A DNA stretch of 64,000 bases from Artemisia argyi (taxonomy: Eukaryota; Streptophyta; Magnoliopsida; Asterales; Asteraceae), in NCBI GenBank assembly GCA_030686995.1, contig CM060708.1:260342044-260406043 (forward strand), written 5' to 3'. The notes beneath the pieces were generated by a model that saw only the letters and a list, made by a program, of their open reading frames with translations, was not told the DNA's origin and did not search any database. Shown piece by piece: positions 1 through 10,659 of this stretch; the stretch's first letter is position 1, and every line of letters starts with the position of its first letter. The position numbers were made by a program, and so were the translations under genes.

Positions 1-1532
1 TTAGAGTCAAATGCTTGTATTGAGTCATGATGTAGTTTTGCAGGATTTTCCAGGAAGTAGGACAAAGTTTTTCCAGAAATTTTCCAGAAACTTAACATAA
101 AGATTTCTGCAGGTTCATTCTGACGGCGTCAGGCAATTGCTCTTGACGGCGTCAGGAGTCAAAAATCTGGAAATTTTACCAGTTTTGTTTTTCTAACGGA
201 GTCTTATAAGTTTTTGTGAATTATTAAGTTTTATAATCTCCAGGAAATCTGCAAACTTCATTCCACAAGCATTATATCTTATTTTGTTTTCTAGGATTTA
301 GTAACTTATATAGGATGCCGCCGATTTTACGCGAGGTTGCCTTGTCTACTTTTGTCAGGATTTACAGGTTATTTGAGACAAGAAGATGATTTATATTCTG
401 GAAGGGAAGCTTTGATTGTTCGTTTTCTTGGAGGAAGATTTAACCTGGCCAACCTAAAATCCATACCGAGCGAATCAGGGGAGTATTTGAATTCATTCTC
501 TTTACTTTTAACTTTTACATTCTTTACTTGAACATTGGGGACAATGTTCATCTTAAGTGTAAGGGGAGGGTAAAAAGATGATACCTTACATATGCACTTT
601 CGCTTGAGTTTGTTTTGTTTGATAGTAGATGAGTAATAAAACTATGAGAAATACTTGTTAGTGTAATTTTAGCGCCAAATTTAAAATTTTTTACAACATT
701 TAGGAGTGAAACTTTAGCCATAGCAAGCGTCTCATGGATAGGAGGTTGTATGACTAGCACATAACCGTATATTCAGAAAAATTTTCCACCCAAAAATGTG
801 AGGTTCGCCTTTAGATTTGATAGGAAAAGCATTCATTATTGGTGCTTATGAGTGTACCGGTAGCATTTAGATTCTAGAACTTGCGTTAGTGATGCATCCC
901 GAGACCGCTAGTGAGACTACATTCGTGTAGTAGGATTTACTACATGATAAGAGGCATTAGGATCACCCTTGTGTTAAACCCGTATTACGATTACTTGACC
1001 ATTTAAGTCATATTACTTGGCTAGTTAAGTCAACTAATTTTTCCCACACCCTTAGCGTTGTACTCATTTTTAGTACACGATACCCCTAGTACACCCCTCC
1101 GAGCCTATCTTTTCGTTTCTAACTTTAAGCATTTTACTTAAAGGAAGAATTTGTTACACCCCACTTAAATGTACACCCAAATCGCCTTAGCCTTCCGTGT
1201 ATGCGCTCATTTTTAGTGCATTATTGTTATTTGTTAAACCCTAAGTTAACTTTCTAATTGATTACATGGTTGCTAAGTCGAGTCATATCCTTGTACATAT
1301 TGTTTTGGGACGATTGGGACTCATGGGTAAGTACTTATTTTATGGAGTAATGGGGAAGAACAACACTTATTACCCCCATATGTACGTTAATCTTAAAAGT
1401 GCTCCAAGTGTTTTGATTTTCTTAATTCGAGTCATTAGAATAGTTTAATGTAAAGTATGTAAAGATTCAAGTGTAAGGGGAATTCTCATCCCCTATGATG
1501 TATTATTTTGGATGGTAGGGTAAGAGTGTATG

Positions 1533-1569
<37 letters not shown>

Positions 1570-2171
1570 AAAAAATCAAGAAAAAGAAAAAAAAAATAGA
1601 AAAGAAAGAGAGAAAAAACATACGGACTACCATCCCGTTTTCATTCTATGTTCATTTTATGTTTTTAGTTATTTTTCATTTATTAGCTTAAGTCGAGTCT
1701 AGTCTTGGCTTAGCAACGCCATCTTGTACATGTAATTAACTAAGATTGTTAACTCGCCACCAGTAAAATCCCCTTTATCCAACAAAACCGTGTAATTCAT
1801 ATCCCTACACCTAACGTTATAACCCTTTAAAAAGACCTCTTTGATAGTTTATCCTAGGTGCTTACGCCATGTGGTGGAGGTTTGATCCTTTCCCAAGCCT
1901 ATGGTAATCTATTTTGCTATGACAGGTAGTGAGAGATATCTTCCATTTCCATAATGTTATATTACTTTATTACACCCGAGAGATGTGAGTATCTAAACAC
2001 TATTTGTGAGGTGCTTGTGTATGATCTTCGTGCTTGTCTATTGGTCTTTAGTGGAACGATTATTTGTTGTAATTACTTTTATATTAGTGTTAAATGACCC
2101 ATAACTTGTCTTTTGAGTAGAATAAAAGCTCATTTGCTTGAGGACAAGCAAATCTCAAGTGTAAGGGTATA

Positions 2172-3577
2172 TGATGAGGCGAAAAATGATCCGTTTTTAG
2201 GGGGTCATTTAAGCCCGAATCCGAATTTATTTGATCAAATATTGCCCTAAATCGTTCCTTTTGTGATTTTAGGTGTTTGGAGAGTGAATTCTGGAAAAGA
2301 GGCTATTTTGGACGTTTTTGGAGCATAAAGTGAAGAAAACAACAAAGTACCAAATCCAAGCTGGAATTACAAGGTGACGGCGTCAAGGATTTACTCTTGA
2401 CGGCGTCAGAAAGGATGAATATTTTACCGAAGGTTGTGAAGGCGTCAGATGAAGAGATGACGACGTCAAAATGACCAAGATTAATTTACCCAGGGTGGTG
2501 ACGGCGTCACATAGGCCGTCACGATTGGATCTAGGGCGTCCGAGGAAGTATATGGCGGCGAGTTGACGGCGTCAGATTTTACTCTTGACGCCGTCAGGAC
2601 GATTTTCCTATATATAGTTTTCTAGTTTTTTCATTAAGGAGAGAGAAGTTTTGGTGAAACCCTAAAGACGATTTTGGTGCCTCTTTTACAGGTTTTTCAA
2701 GGGTTCCAAACCCTTGAGACCTTGCATTGTAATTGAGATAAGTATACTCTTAATTCAATCAATATGTCTATGTGTTGGTTGTCTATCTTTTGTTCTTATC
2801 TTAATTCTACTATGCTAGGCTAAATTTCCTTTGTGTTTGCTTAGATCTAATGAAACCTAGATGTTGATTATGTGTTGATTACTTGTCTATTCTTGTTTTG
2901 AATGAATGATATTATATGTTAGGCTTAAGAAAACTGGCAGATCTCCAAATGGTAACATGCTTGAACGTCTTAAGAAACATGAACCGAGGCGTACTAGGTC
3001 TTTATTGGTTGTATTTAATGCATGAGCCACTGTTTACAATCCCTATAGTTGTGCTGGGTCATGGTGTAGGAGGAGATAAGAGCTCATAGAGTTGGGGAGT
3101 TATGTATGCCACTCCACGAATGGTATTAAGGAATACAACCCGTCATTCATACAAGTGTAACAAGTAATTAACATGTAAAAGATATCTAGGGAGTAATGAA
3201 GTCTAAGTAAACACAATTTCTCCAACCACTGCTCACAACCTTAGTTTAATATTAGTTTAATTTCATTTTCATTAGTTAATTAGTTATAAAGTAGTTTTTG
3301 GGTTAGTTGATTAGCAACTAATTCCGCCCACTCCTTCAAAACCCGAGATTTTACTTGCTTTCATAAAATATAAAAACACAAAAAATAATCATCTTCCATC
3401 TCTAGAACTATTAATTAGGCTTTCTAATCCTAGCGACACTATTCCTAAGCTGAACGATCAATCCCCCGGTACTTGTCACTATACTATACTACAACGATCA
3501 GGTACACTGCCTGGTGGGGGTTGTAAGCCTCGCGAGATCCCTCGAGAGGTAAAGCAAGGTGCGATTCCCACGCATCA
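2172..3577 (+). repeat. Athila 3' LTR (copy 1)
   Basis: The LTR begins TGATGAGGCG and ends CACGCATCA, so its termini form a short inverted repeat (TGATG/CATCA). The length of 1406 bp equals that of the LTRs at 45838-47243 and 48907-50312. The purine-rich stretch AAGTGTAAGGGTATA lies immediately upstream. The next five bases, 3578-3582 (acggg), would be the target-site duplication, but its partner lies outside the window. Confidence 0.88.
2375..2617 (+). promoter_or_regulatory. LTR U3 promoter with TGACGSCGTCA cluster and TATA box
   Basis: Near-palindromic TGACGGCGTCA/TGACGCCGTCA sites start at 2375, 2398, 2499, 2564 and 2586, with TGACGACGTCA at 2458 and a degenerate site at 2437. A TATA box (CTATATATAG) follows at 2608-2617. 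TGACG is the core bound by plant TGA-type bZIP factors; that these sites bind them is inference. Two further copies lie in the internal region near 120-155. Confidence 0.6.
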
Positions 3578-5739
3578 ACGGGTGAACCCTAAAACCTCCA
3601 TGGTTTTGAATTTATTGAGTGTGAATTCTTAAAAAGTAAATCATCCTTATCACTTCTACTTGATCATATAGCCAATTGAAGGGGAAAAAATGTGGCACCT
3701 ACATGGCTAAAATCATGTATATTGCTGAAATCATGTCATTACGTGATTAACTCTATTTACGTTATGGTGGAAATTTCAAAGGTCAAGTTATTTAGTGTTG
3801 TGACTTGTGAGTAACTGATATAAAAATTTAGTAGTTTCTTATATGATCGATCTAATGTACTCGAGCCAAATCCAAATGTCGAATCTCAGTTTGATCAACT
3901 CGCCAGCAATGATAAAAAAAAGGTATATACGAGACTTTCTGTTTAGTACAATCGAGGCATACGTCATGACTATATATTTGTATCTCACATAACCAAATTA
4001 CCATCTTTCCAGTTGGAATGTTAGGAGTTCTTCTCATATTTATTGTAATCTTATGCAGCCTTTTGTAGAAAGCTAATCAAAGTGCCTAAAAATGGTCTAC
4101 ACAACCCATTCAAATCCCCATAGAAAAAGATGAAAGTGGAATCAAGGTATATGTCGATAATATTTGTATCGCACAGAACCAAATTCTCATCCTTCCAGTT
4201 GGAAGGTTATGAGTTTTCCTTGAATTTGCAGCATGTGAAGCTGATATCGCATATCATTAATGGCAAAATAACATAAGTGAAGGTGCAGATTGTAAGTGGG
4301 AATCTTGGTTATCAAGCCATCTGTTCAAGGGTTTGTGACATTGAATGCCATTACAAGACTCAATAGGTACTTCATATGTCAAACATTATAAACCCAGTTT
4401 ACTTCAAATTTCCTATTTCATCTGTTATATTTACTAAGATTAGATGGCTTATAAAGTTACTCCTTTGTATTTCTAATTAGAACGTCAAAGCGGTTTTTAT
4501 TATTGAAATTAAAGATGTGCTACCAGCACTAAGGAAGAATGAGGTAGCAGCAAGACCAAGTAGGCGGAAACCTACATTACTAAGGAAACGTTGGCATGGA
4601 ATACATTCTTATATTCGCATAGGCACTATGGGTGATTTTTGGTGCGGGTTGAAAGAAGTCATGTTGGCCGAAATAGGTTTGATCTATACACCATTAGATT
4701 CGGTTTGGGCAAAATACCGGGAGGAATTCATGGACATCAAAAGGTATTTTTGGTTGCTTTTTATGATACTGATTTTCTTTGGATTTTGATTATATTCAGT
4801 TTAAAACTTAGTCGAGTTATGTTACTTTTAGAAATGCTCGAAGGCGCGTTGAAGCTGAAGCTGAATTGGTAGCAAATCGTAAGAAAGACCTTCGGCTTTA
4901 AGTACCACGACAGACATTATTGGAGGTATTGAGATAATTTTCTTTCGTTTGATTATCATCTCAAAGGAATCCTAAATTTGTAACCATGTGTTTTTAGATT
5001 CTGAATGTTAATTGAATGAAACTTTTTTTGAATGGTTTGATGTGTTTTAGGATTTACTAGGAATTATAGGCGGAAGCATGATTAAGGGCATGTTATGGGA
5101 TTTACTAAGAACATGATTAAGGGCATGTTCTTGGGTGTCATAATTTGACCAAATTTTACGTTTTCTATTGCACATATGCTAAAGCAGCGGTGTTCTCTTA
5201 TATTTCATGGGAAAAGTAGAGCTCTGGAGGATGTTGTTAACCTAATTACAAACAACATGTGAGTAATAATTCTGTCCATGTTTAAGAATCTGCAGATATG
5301 TGGGAATTTTTAAAAAGTAATGGTTTGAAAAAGGTCAAGTTTACTGATGGTAGAAGTAACAGGTAATGGCATGGGTCACATTTTGTTAGTGCCAAGAATG
5401 CACTTTTAGGCAACTTGCAACATGTTTGACTGATTTGATCTGTTACTACTTTGGCTTATTTGACCCGTTATAGATTAAGTATAACTAATGTGACCCATTC
5501 ATAAGTAAATCAGAGGAAACAGCCACCTCTAATTGAAAGTGACTCGGTTAGAGTGTCTCCAGATCCGATTAAAGAATATTGGTGTTCAAACTTGATAAGT
5601 GTTGATAAATGTTCTTTTGACTCCTGGAGAACTCATGGATTACTTTTTAATATTTAATTGAGAGTATTTTTCGGTTTTACGCAACTGTAAGTGGTACACT
5701 CGGATAGTGATGTTTGAATTATTATGTTGATCGTGCCGT
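3578..5739. other. Unassigned low-copy-looking DNA
   Basis: No complete gene is recognised. Two diverged direct copies of a roughly 65-bp phrase sit at about 3970-4035 and 4155-4215 (both contain 'ccagttggaa'). An open stretch at 4517-4789 (+) reads like an exon rich in Arg and Lys, but I cannot assign it to a family. The region precedes a captured-looking VDAC exon and may belong to the same Helitron-like unit that ends at 6860. Confidence 0.4.
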
Positions 5740-5919
5740 AATGACAAGGGTTACATTCTAAATGCTTCCTACTACGACATTGCTAAGCCCCTTAGCAACA
5801 CATACGTGGGTGCAGAGGTCAACCACAGCTTCTCATCTAATGAGAACACATTTACAATTGTGATCCAGCATTCTTTGGACCCATTGACAATAGTCAAGGC
5901 TCAGGTAAACAACTTCAGT
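5740..5919 (+). pseudogene. VDAC (mitochondrial outer-membrane porin) exon fragment
   Basis: Sixty codons read continuously and match the late part of plant voltage-dependent anion channels: N-D-K-G-x-x-L-N-A-S-Y-Y, then V-G-A-E-V-x-H-S-F-S-x-N-E-N, then L-D-P-L-T-x-V-K-A and V-N-N-F. VDAC is a beta-barrel of about 275 residues that passes metabolites across the outer mitochondrial membrane. Here only about one fifth is present. Upstream the frame hits a stop (TAA at 5737), and no downstream C-terminal strands are visible. This is therefore a gene fragment, not a functional porin. Its position 0.9 kb upstream of a Helitron-like 3' end suggests capture. Confidence 0.75.
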
Positions 5920-6830
5920 TATTCTTTTCCTGTTTTTTGTCTTTACATACTTTTTTCGAACGCAAAAAATCTATAATGTTTTCAGAGGAGGAAGAAGCAC
6001 AAAGAAATAGCACAACGGTTGACATGCTTTCATAGCATTATCACACAACCTATCACCATCCATATATTCTTTGGATAGCCGTTGTAAGTAATTGTCAGAA
6101 AGGACCGAATTGAGGTAACAAAAACAATTCATCCAGTTGCTAGGTTTGTAATCCAATGATTACTATGCATATTATAGCATTTAATCTATTTGATATTTTT
6201 GGTTTTGAGCAGAGGTTGGATGAATGGATATATATTTTTGGTTGTGACGCATTCACGTACAGTTTTGGTAAAGTTTAACTTTTCATGTTTAATTTGCATA
6301 AGTTAAAGTTAAGAGATAAAGCTACGCCTTTTGTTTTTTAGCGATTATTTGTGTATATGTTATAGCAAAATTGTGGGAAATGGTAATAGCTATGATCATT
6401 TTGAAGTCAGGTAAGTGGTTTGATAGTAGATGGAAATGCGTAATGTAAGTGAGTTGCAGAAAACAATCCTCAAGTGAGATGTATGACTGATAAATTCTTG
6501 AGTACATTGTCGTCGAATTTTCATTGTCGTTCAAAAAAAGTTTCATTGTTGTCGAAGTCATGCCATTTGATTGTGGTTACCTTTCTCCATGTTGAATGAA
6601 TCAATGTTTTCAAAGTTTCAGTTAGTTGTCTTATTTTTTATATGCGTTCATGTTTTATGTTTCTTTGACAATCTAAACTTGCAACAGAGTGCTTTCATTT
6701 GGATTTTTTTATCACAAATAAAATATTTGTAAATATGAACATTATGTACCGTGTATTATTAGAATGCTTATCATATTAACTACTTTTGCTAATCAATTAT
6801 AAATAATAAAAAATATATCACATGAAGCTA

Positions 6831-6971
<141 letters not shown>

Positions 6972-7153
6972 CTCCATTCACTGTTTGTTGCATAGTATTT
7001 CATTTGTTGGTTGTCATTGCTGGCTACATGTATTTGTTACACATTTACAAATTGTGAATGCCAACTGTTCGCTGAAATGTCTAAATGGAATTTTAGCAAT
7101 ACATTCTATTATGTGTGTACATGTATGTATGCGTTTTTATACGTATATTGGCT

Positions 7154-7644
7154 ATTGTGGCTGGTTCGGATTTGGATTGTTATGTGTTGGAGTGTGGGAC
7201 TGTTAAGGAGGTTATGAAGCATGTTGGTGCTGCGGAAGAAATTGGGTTTGCATATTTGATTCATGAGTTTCCGTTTGTTTAGGAAAGAAAGTTGAGATCG
7301 AGTTTTTTCTAGTAGTGGAGTGATGCCTCCGGTGGATCGTGTTCCGTCTTGGTTACCTTGTTTTCCTGATGCTAAGACATATACAAGCTCAGGTTCGGTT
7401 TGTATAGAAGAAACTGAAATAATGCAGGTTGACCAAGATAAGAAGGTTGTTGAAATTGGAAAAAAAACATTTGGCTAGTAATGGTTTTCATGTACATGTT
7501 TCTGAGCAGCGAGTTAATGGTGGAAGAGAGCAAGCGAGTAACCCGTTTCTTGTATCTCCATTAGAATATGAGGAGAAAGTGGTTTTGTTGGCTTCTGTTC
7601 CCAAGAGACTTGCGGTGGGAAGAAGATGTGGTGCAAAGCCTTAG
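7154..7644 (+). pseudogene. TAF8-like (TFIID subunit 8) pseudogene fragment
   Basis: The pieces resemble plant TFIID subunit 8, a histone-fold TBP-associated factor of the general transcription machinery. In order they are G-T-V-K-E-V-M-K-H-V-G-A-A-E-E-I (7190s), the loop W-L-P-C-F-P-D-A-K-T-Y (about 7350), and a tail with N-P-F-L-V-S-P. The N-terminal bromo/histone-fold half is missing. The reading frame is interrupted by stops near 7280 and 7310 and by at least two frameshifts (about 7312 and 7455, the latter in an A-run). It lies between the Helitron-like end and a PABP fragment, in the same orientation. The family call is from memory of conserved phrases. Confidence 0.6.
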
Positions 7645-8704
7645 CTTATGGGCGAAAGTCATTTCTCCACTAGGTAGAATTGCTCTGATAATTCAGGAGT
7701 TAAAAAGCAATGATGTTGAGATTGTTGTTGAAAAATGACTTGTGGTGCATTTAAAGTTGCAAACTGGCAAAAAATTCTTAGCTACTCGAAGTAGAGATGG
7801 AAAAATATGATATTTTGAAGCAATTTCTTAGTTTACAGACTCAAGGGATGCAAAGGAAAGGGAAAAAGGGGATAATTGTGAATGGGTCATTTGAAAATGG
7901 AAAGCATACCGAAATGATGCAGTTGTAAATTAGGAACATTAACGTAGTGTTTAGTTTGGAGTTCTAGTAGCAGCTGCTAGTTTCAGAGTTTCTCCATGTC
8001 GGATCTGTATGTCGATTACAAGGGAATAATTCCCATTAACATGTTTTTAGAGGTATGTTTGTAGTTTCACTAATGACTTTTAATCGATGATGATTCTTTT
8101 TAATGAAGTTTCTTTACTGTCAATTCTTTGTTATATATTTTCCATACGGTACTTGATTGTTATACAAACTTCACTATTAGGTGGTTACGACAGTCTTCAC
8201 TTTGCTTGTCCCAGAAAAAGTGTATGTGACTTAACCATTTTAATAGGATGTTACTGTCAAAATCGAGTCAAATCCGAAATCATTAATGTATAGTAATTTT
8301 TCCAAGATGCTTAAGAAGTAATTCGAATTAAGATAATTATAATCATAATTTGCAGGATCTTTGAATTTTATAGGTGCTTAGGCAGTTGAACTAAATTATT
8401 TTTCTTCTTCCCCCATAGAATATAATTGAAAGCTATTTAACGGACATGCCATGTTAAATACAGAGTATGCAATAAGGCTCTTTGTCGCTATGTTAATAAA
8501 AAATGGCTAGGTGATTATATTAACAGATTCGTCCATTGCAAAAACGAGGCTTGATAAGCTTTAGAGACTTGAGAACCAAATAAAAACAGGGAGTTGGTAT
8601 TCTAGTGGAATTTATTGAACTATCTTTTGTTTAGTCAAAGTAGATGATCTTAGTTTTTCACTGCAGTTAACAGGGTTTTATTACTTGCAAAAATGGCTAG
8701 GTGA

Positions 8705-9265
8705 TATGTTGCACTTGCACAGCGTAAGGAAGAGAGAAGGGCAAGGTCGCAGACTTGCAGGTAAGATGATTGGTCAAGGTCTCTTAAATCAATATTAGCA
8801 AAAAAAGTTGTATCACCTATCATATTTTGTTTAATAAAACGAGTCATCCTCTAAAGTTGTCAACTTTTATCTCCCTCAGGCTCAATTTCAACAAGTGAGG
8901 CCAGTTGCAATGGCACCTTGTATGCCTATGTACCCTCGTGGTGCTCCAGGTATGGGCCAGAAACTATTCTATGGCCAAGCTCCCCCTGCTATGATTCCTC
9001 CACAGGTACTCCTTGCTAAACTTCTTTGTGCACCATCTGGATTTTTTTTGTGCCTTTGCTTAACGTTGTTCCTTTTTTTATTTTTTTATTTTTTTTAAGG
9101 TAGATTAGGTTACCAGCAGCAGTTGGTACCTGGAATGAGGCCAGGTGGCGGTCCTATACGGAACTTCTTCGTACCATTTGTCCAACAAGGGGAGCACTTG
9201 GTGGAAGGCGTGGAACTGGTCCTGTGCAACAAAATCAACAGCCCGTTCCAATGATGCAACAACCG
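8705..9265 (+). pseudogene. Poly(A)-binding protein gene fragment with two introns
   Basis: Three exon pieces match the end of RRM4 and the linker of a plant cytoplasmic poly(A)-binding protein, which coats mRNA tails and promotes translation. Exon 8705-8760 encodes Y-V-A-L-A-Q-R-K-E-E-R-R-A-R; exon 8880-9005 encodes R-P-V-A-M-A-P, M-P-M-Y-P and L-F-Y-G-Q-A-P-P; exon 9100-9265 encodes Y-Q-Q-Q-L-V-P-G-M-R-P-G-G. Introns 8761-8879 and 9006-9099 keep GT-AG ends. A frameshift occurs in the third exon (near 9195), and the RRMs and C-terminal MLLE domain are absent. Retained introns mean DNA-level duplication or capture, not a processed copy. Confidence 0.85.
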
Positions 9266-9734
9266 GTATGTAGTTCCTGAATAACTTTTTGCTGGAAACA
9301 TTTAAATAAAGAAATAGAAAATTGGCTTTAGATGCATACTCATCTCCAAATGACTTACATTTGGTGGCAACTTAAGCTCGTTAAAAAAGTTTGAGTAACA
9401 ATCGAATTTCTAAGAGGCTCATTTGAAGCCATATCATCTATAAAGAAGATTCAAAACACTCAAAAGATAAGCCTAAAAACTCTTACAACTTATGCACATA
9501 AATGCTTATATATTTGGTCCATAATATCTTGCAAAATACGTAAGCTAGCATGCTTCATCCGACTTTGCTAAACTGAAATCATTCAAAGTTACCAATATTA
9601 GTTTACCAAACCATGATCATATGACTTACCACTGTTTCTACTCATTCTATATTTGAACTTGCTTTTTTTTTCTTCTTTTTTTTTTTTTTTTTTTTCTTTT
9701 TTTTTTTTTTTTGCATATATAAACTTTTTTTTCT
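9266..9734. other. AT-rich spacer with poly(T) tract
   Basis: A donor-like GTATGT follows the PABP exon, but no further exon is visible. A T-rich run (T's with three C's) fills 9663-9712. Nothing else is recognised. Confidence 0.5.
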
Positions 9735-10234
9735 GCACACGTGGTGCTTATCCGGGGTAAGGATATCAATTCCGTAAAAAGAGATCCTTATCCTATAACT
9801 GGGTAGTGTGGTTGGGCTTTGGACTTCGTGAGTCCAAGCCATTGGTATTATGGACCAAGTCATTTGTCATGATAGCCCACTCGTGGTGGGTTTGGGCTTA
9901 GTAATGTATATCATTTGGGCCCGTGGCCCAACTATAGACTATACGTCATCAATATGCATTTGTTGAGATTATATATTTTGTTTGAACTTAAATCTTATAA
10001 CAGAGAGTGAGCTAACTAGAAAAGAGTTGTTTCATGCATGCTTCTCAAGATACACATGATTGAAAAAAATGTCGAAATTGCAAATGCAATTAATAGAAGA
10101 GTTGTTTCATGCATGCTTCTCAAGATACACATGATTGCAAAAAATGTCGAAATTGCAAATGCAATTGATGGAGCGTGATGATGAGACAATTGATGGAGCG
10201 TGATGATGGCCCAACTATAGACTATACGTCATCA
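9735..10234 (-). repeat. Rearranged 3' LTR region of the Tat element
   Basis: Only the last 27 bp (10208-10234, ending CGTCATCA) abut the purine tract as an LTR should. To its left is a copy (9952-10191) of the DNA that flanks the other LTR at 20277-20517, and then a second LTR piece (9735-9951) equal in length to 20060-20276. Thus 457 bp, LTR end plus flank, occur at both ends of the element. Inside is a tandem duplication with a period of about 75 bp (10022-10170) and a 25-bp duplication around 10175-10208. Confidence 0.75.
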
Positions 10235-10245
10235 TGTCCCCCCAG
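10235..10245 (-). other. Polypurine tract of the Tat element
   Basis: The minus strand reads CTGGGGGGACA directly before the LTR start TGATGACG. This is the expected plus-strand priming site. Confidence 0.6.
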
Positions 10246-10504
10246 TCTAGTGTGTGCGGCTCGTAGCCGCGGATACTAGACTAGTTAGAATAGCGGCAAG
10301 CGTGGCGGGAAAAAATGAAATACTTCCCGTCCAAAAATAGGAACAATGTATCAAGTCCCAAAATATCATAAGAAGTGCTTCGAAAAATGGGGAGAGTGTC
10401 CACGTGTACCTTGGAAAGAGGAAAAAGTGTTGTACCGTCTCTCATCCTAGCCACACGTTTTGTTAGTGGAATCCACGTGGCGCATCTCTTAGGGTTTTTG
10501 GTAC

Positions 10505-10512
10505 TTATAAAA
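10505..10512 (+). promoter_or_regulatory. TATA box of the Tat antisense gene
   Basis: TTATAAAA lies about 150 bp upstream of the ATG at 10660, on the strand opposite to the LTR promoter. It suggests independent transcription of the antisense gene. Confidence 0.5.
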
Positions 10513-10659
10513 GTCACCGCCCCCTTTTCACTGTGGTTCACACAGTTAAAATTATTTTCTCCATTTGCAAACCTTTCCAAGCTTTTCTCTGTTCGATCTT
10601 CTGTTCTTATTAGGTAACTGCGCGTGCGCAATTTAGTACACCGTATTTATATCTTGAAA

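Larger units (their letters stand above)
1..3577 (+). mobile_element. Athila-lineage Ty3-gypsy element, 3' part (copy 1)
   Basis: This is the downstream non-coding part of an Athila-type element followed by its 3' LTR. The 5' LTR, gag and pol lie left of the window. The assignment rests on homology: 1-2171 is the reverse complement of sequence beside the Athila pol of copy B (about 50313-52440), and 2172-3577 matches the LTRs at 45838 and 48907. Two purine-rich tracts follow a 'gaggacaa'-type phrase, at about 555-575 and 2150-2171; the second abuts the LTR and is the likely polypurine tract. No coding sequence is seen. A 34-nt poly(A) run occupies 1533-1566. The orientation is opposite to copies A and B. 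Confidence 0.85.

Noticed and set aside
548..760. 70-codon minus-strand ORF in copy 1, also present at 51703-51915 (copy B)
   Set aside because: The DNA itself is repeated; most differences between the copies change the amino acid, and copy A has a frameshift. No sign of protein-level constraint.
4517..4872. Overlapping ORFs of 90 and 77 codons
   Set aside because: One may include a decayed exon, but I cannot connect it to a protein family or to splice sites, so no gene is claimed.
9266..9734. Second Helitron 3' end after the PABP fragment
   Set aside because: No GC hairpin followed by CTRR is visible; 'gctagc' near 9544 lacks a stem.
10375..10617. ORFs on both strands at 10281-10631
   Set aside because: They overlap the antisense-gene promoter region and lack any family resemblance; chance frames.
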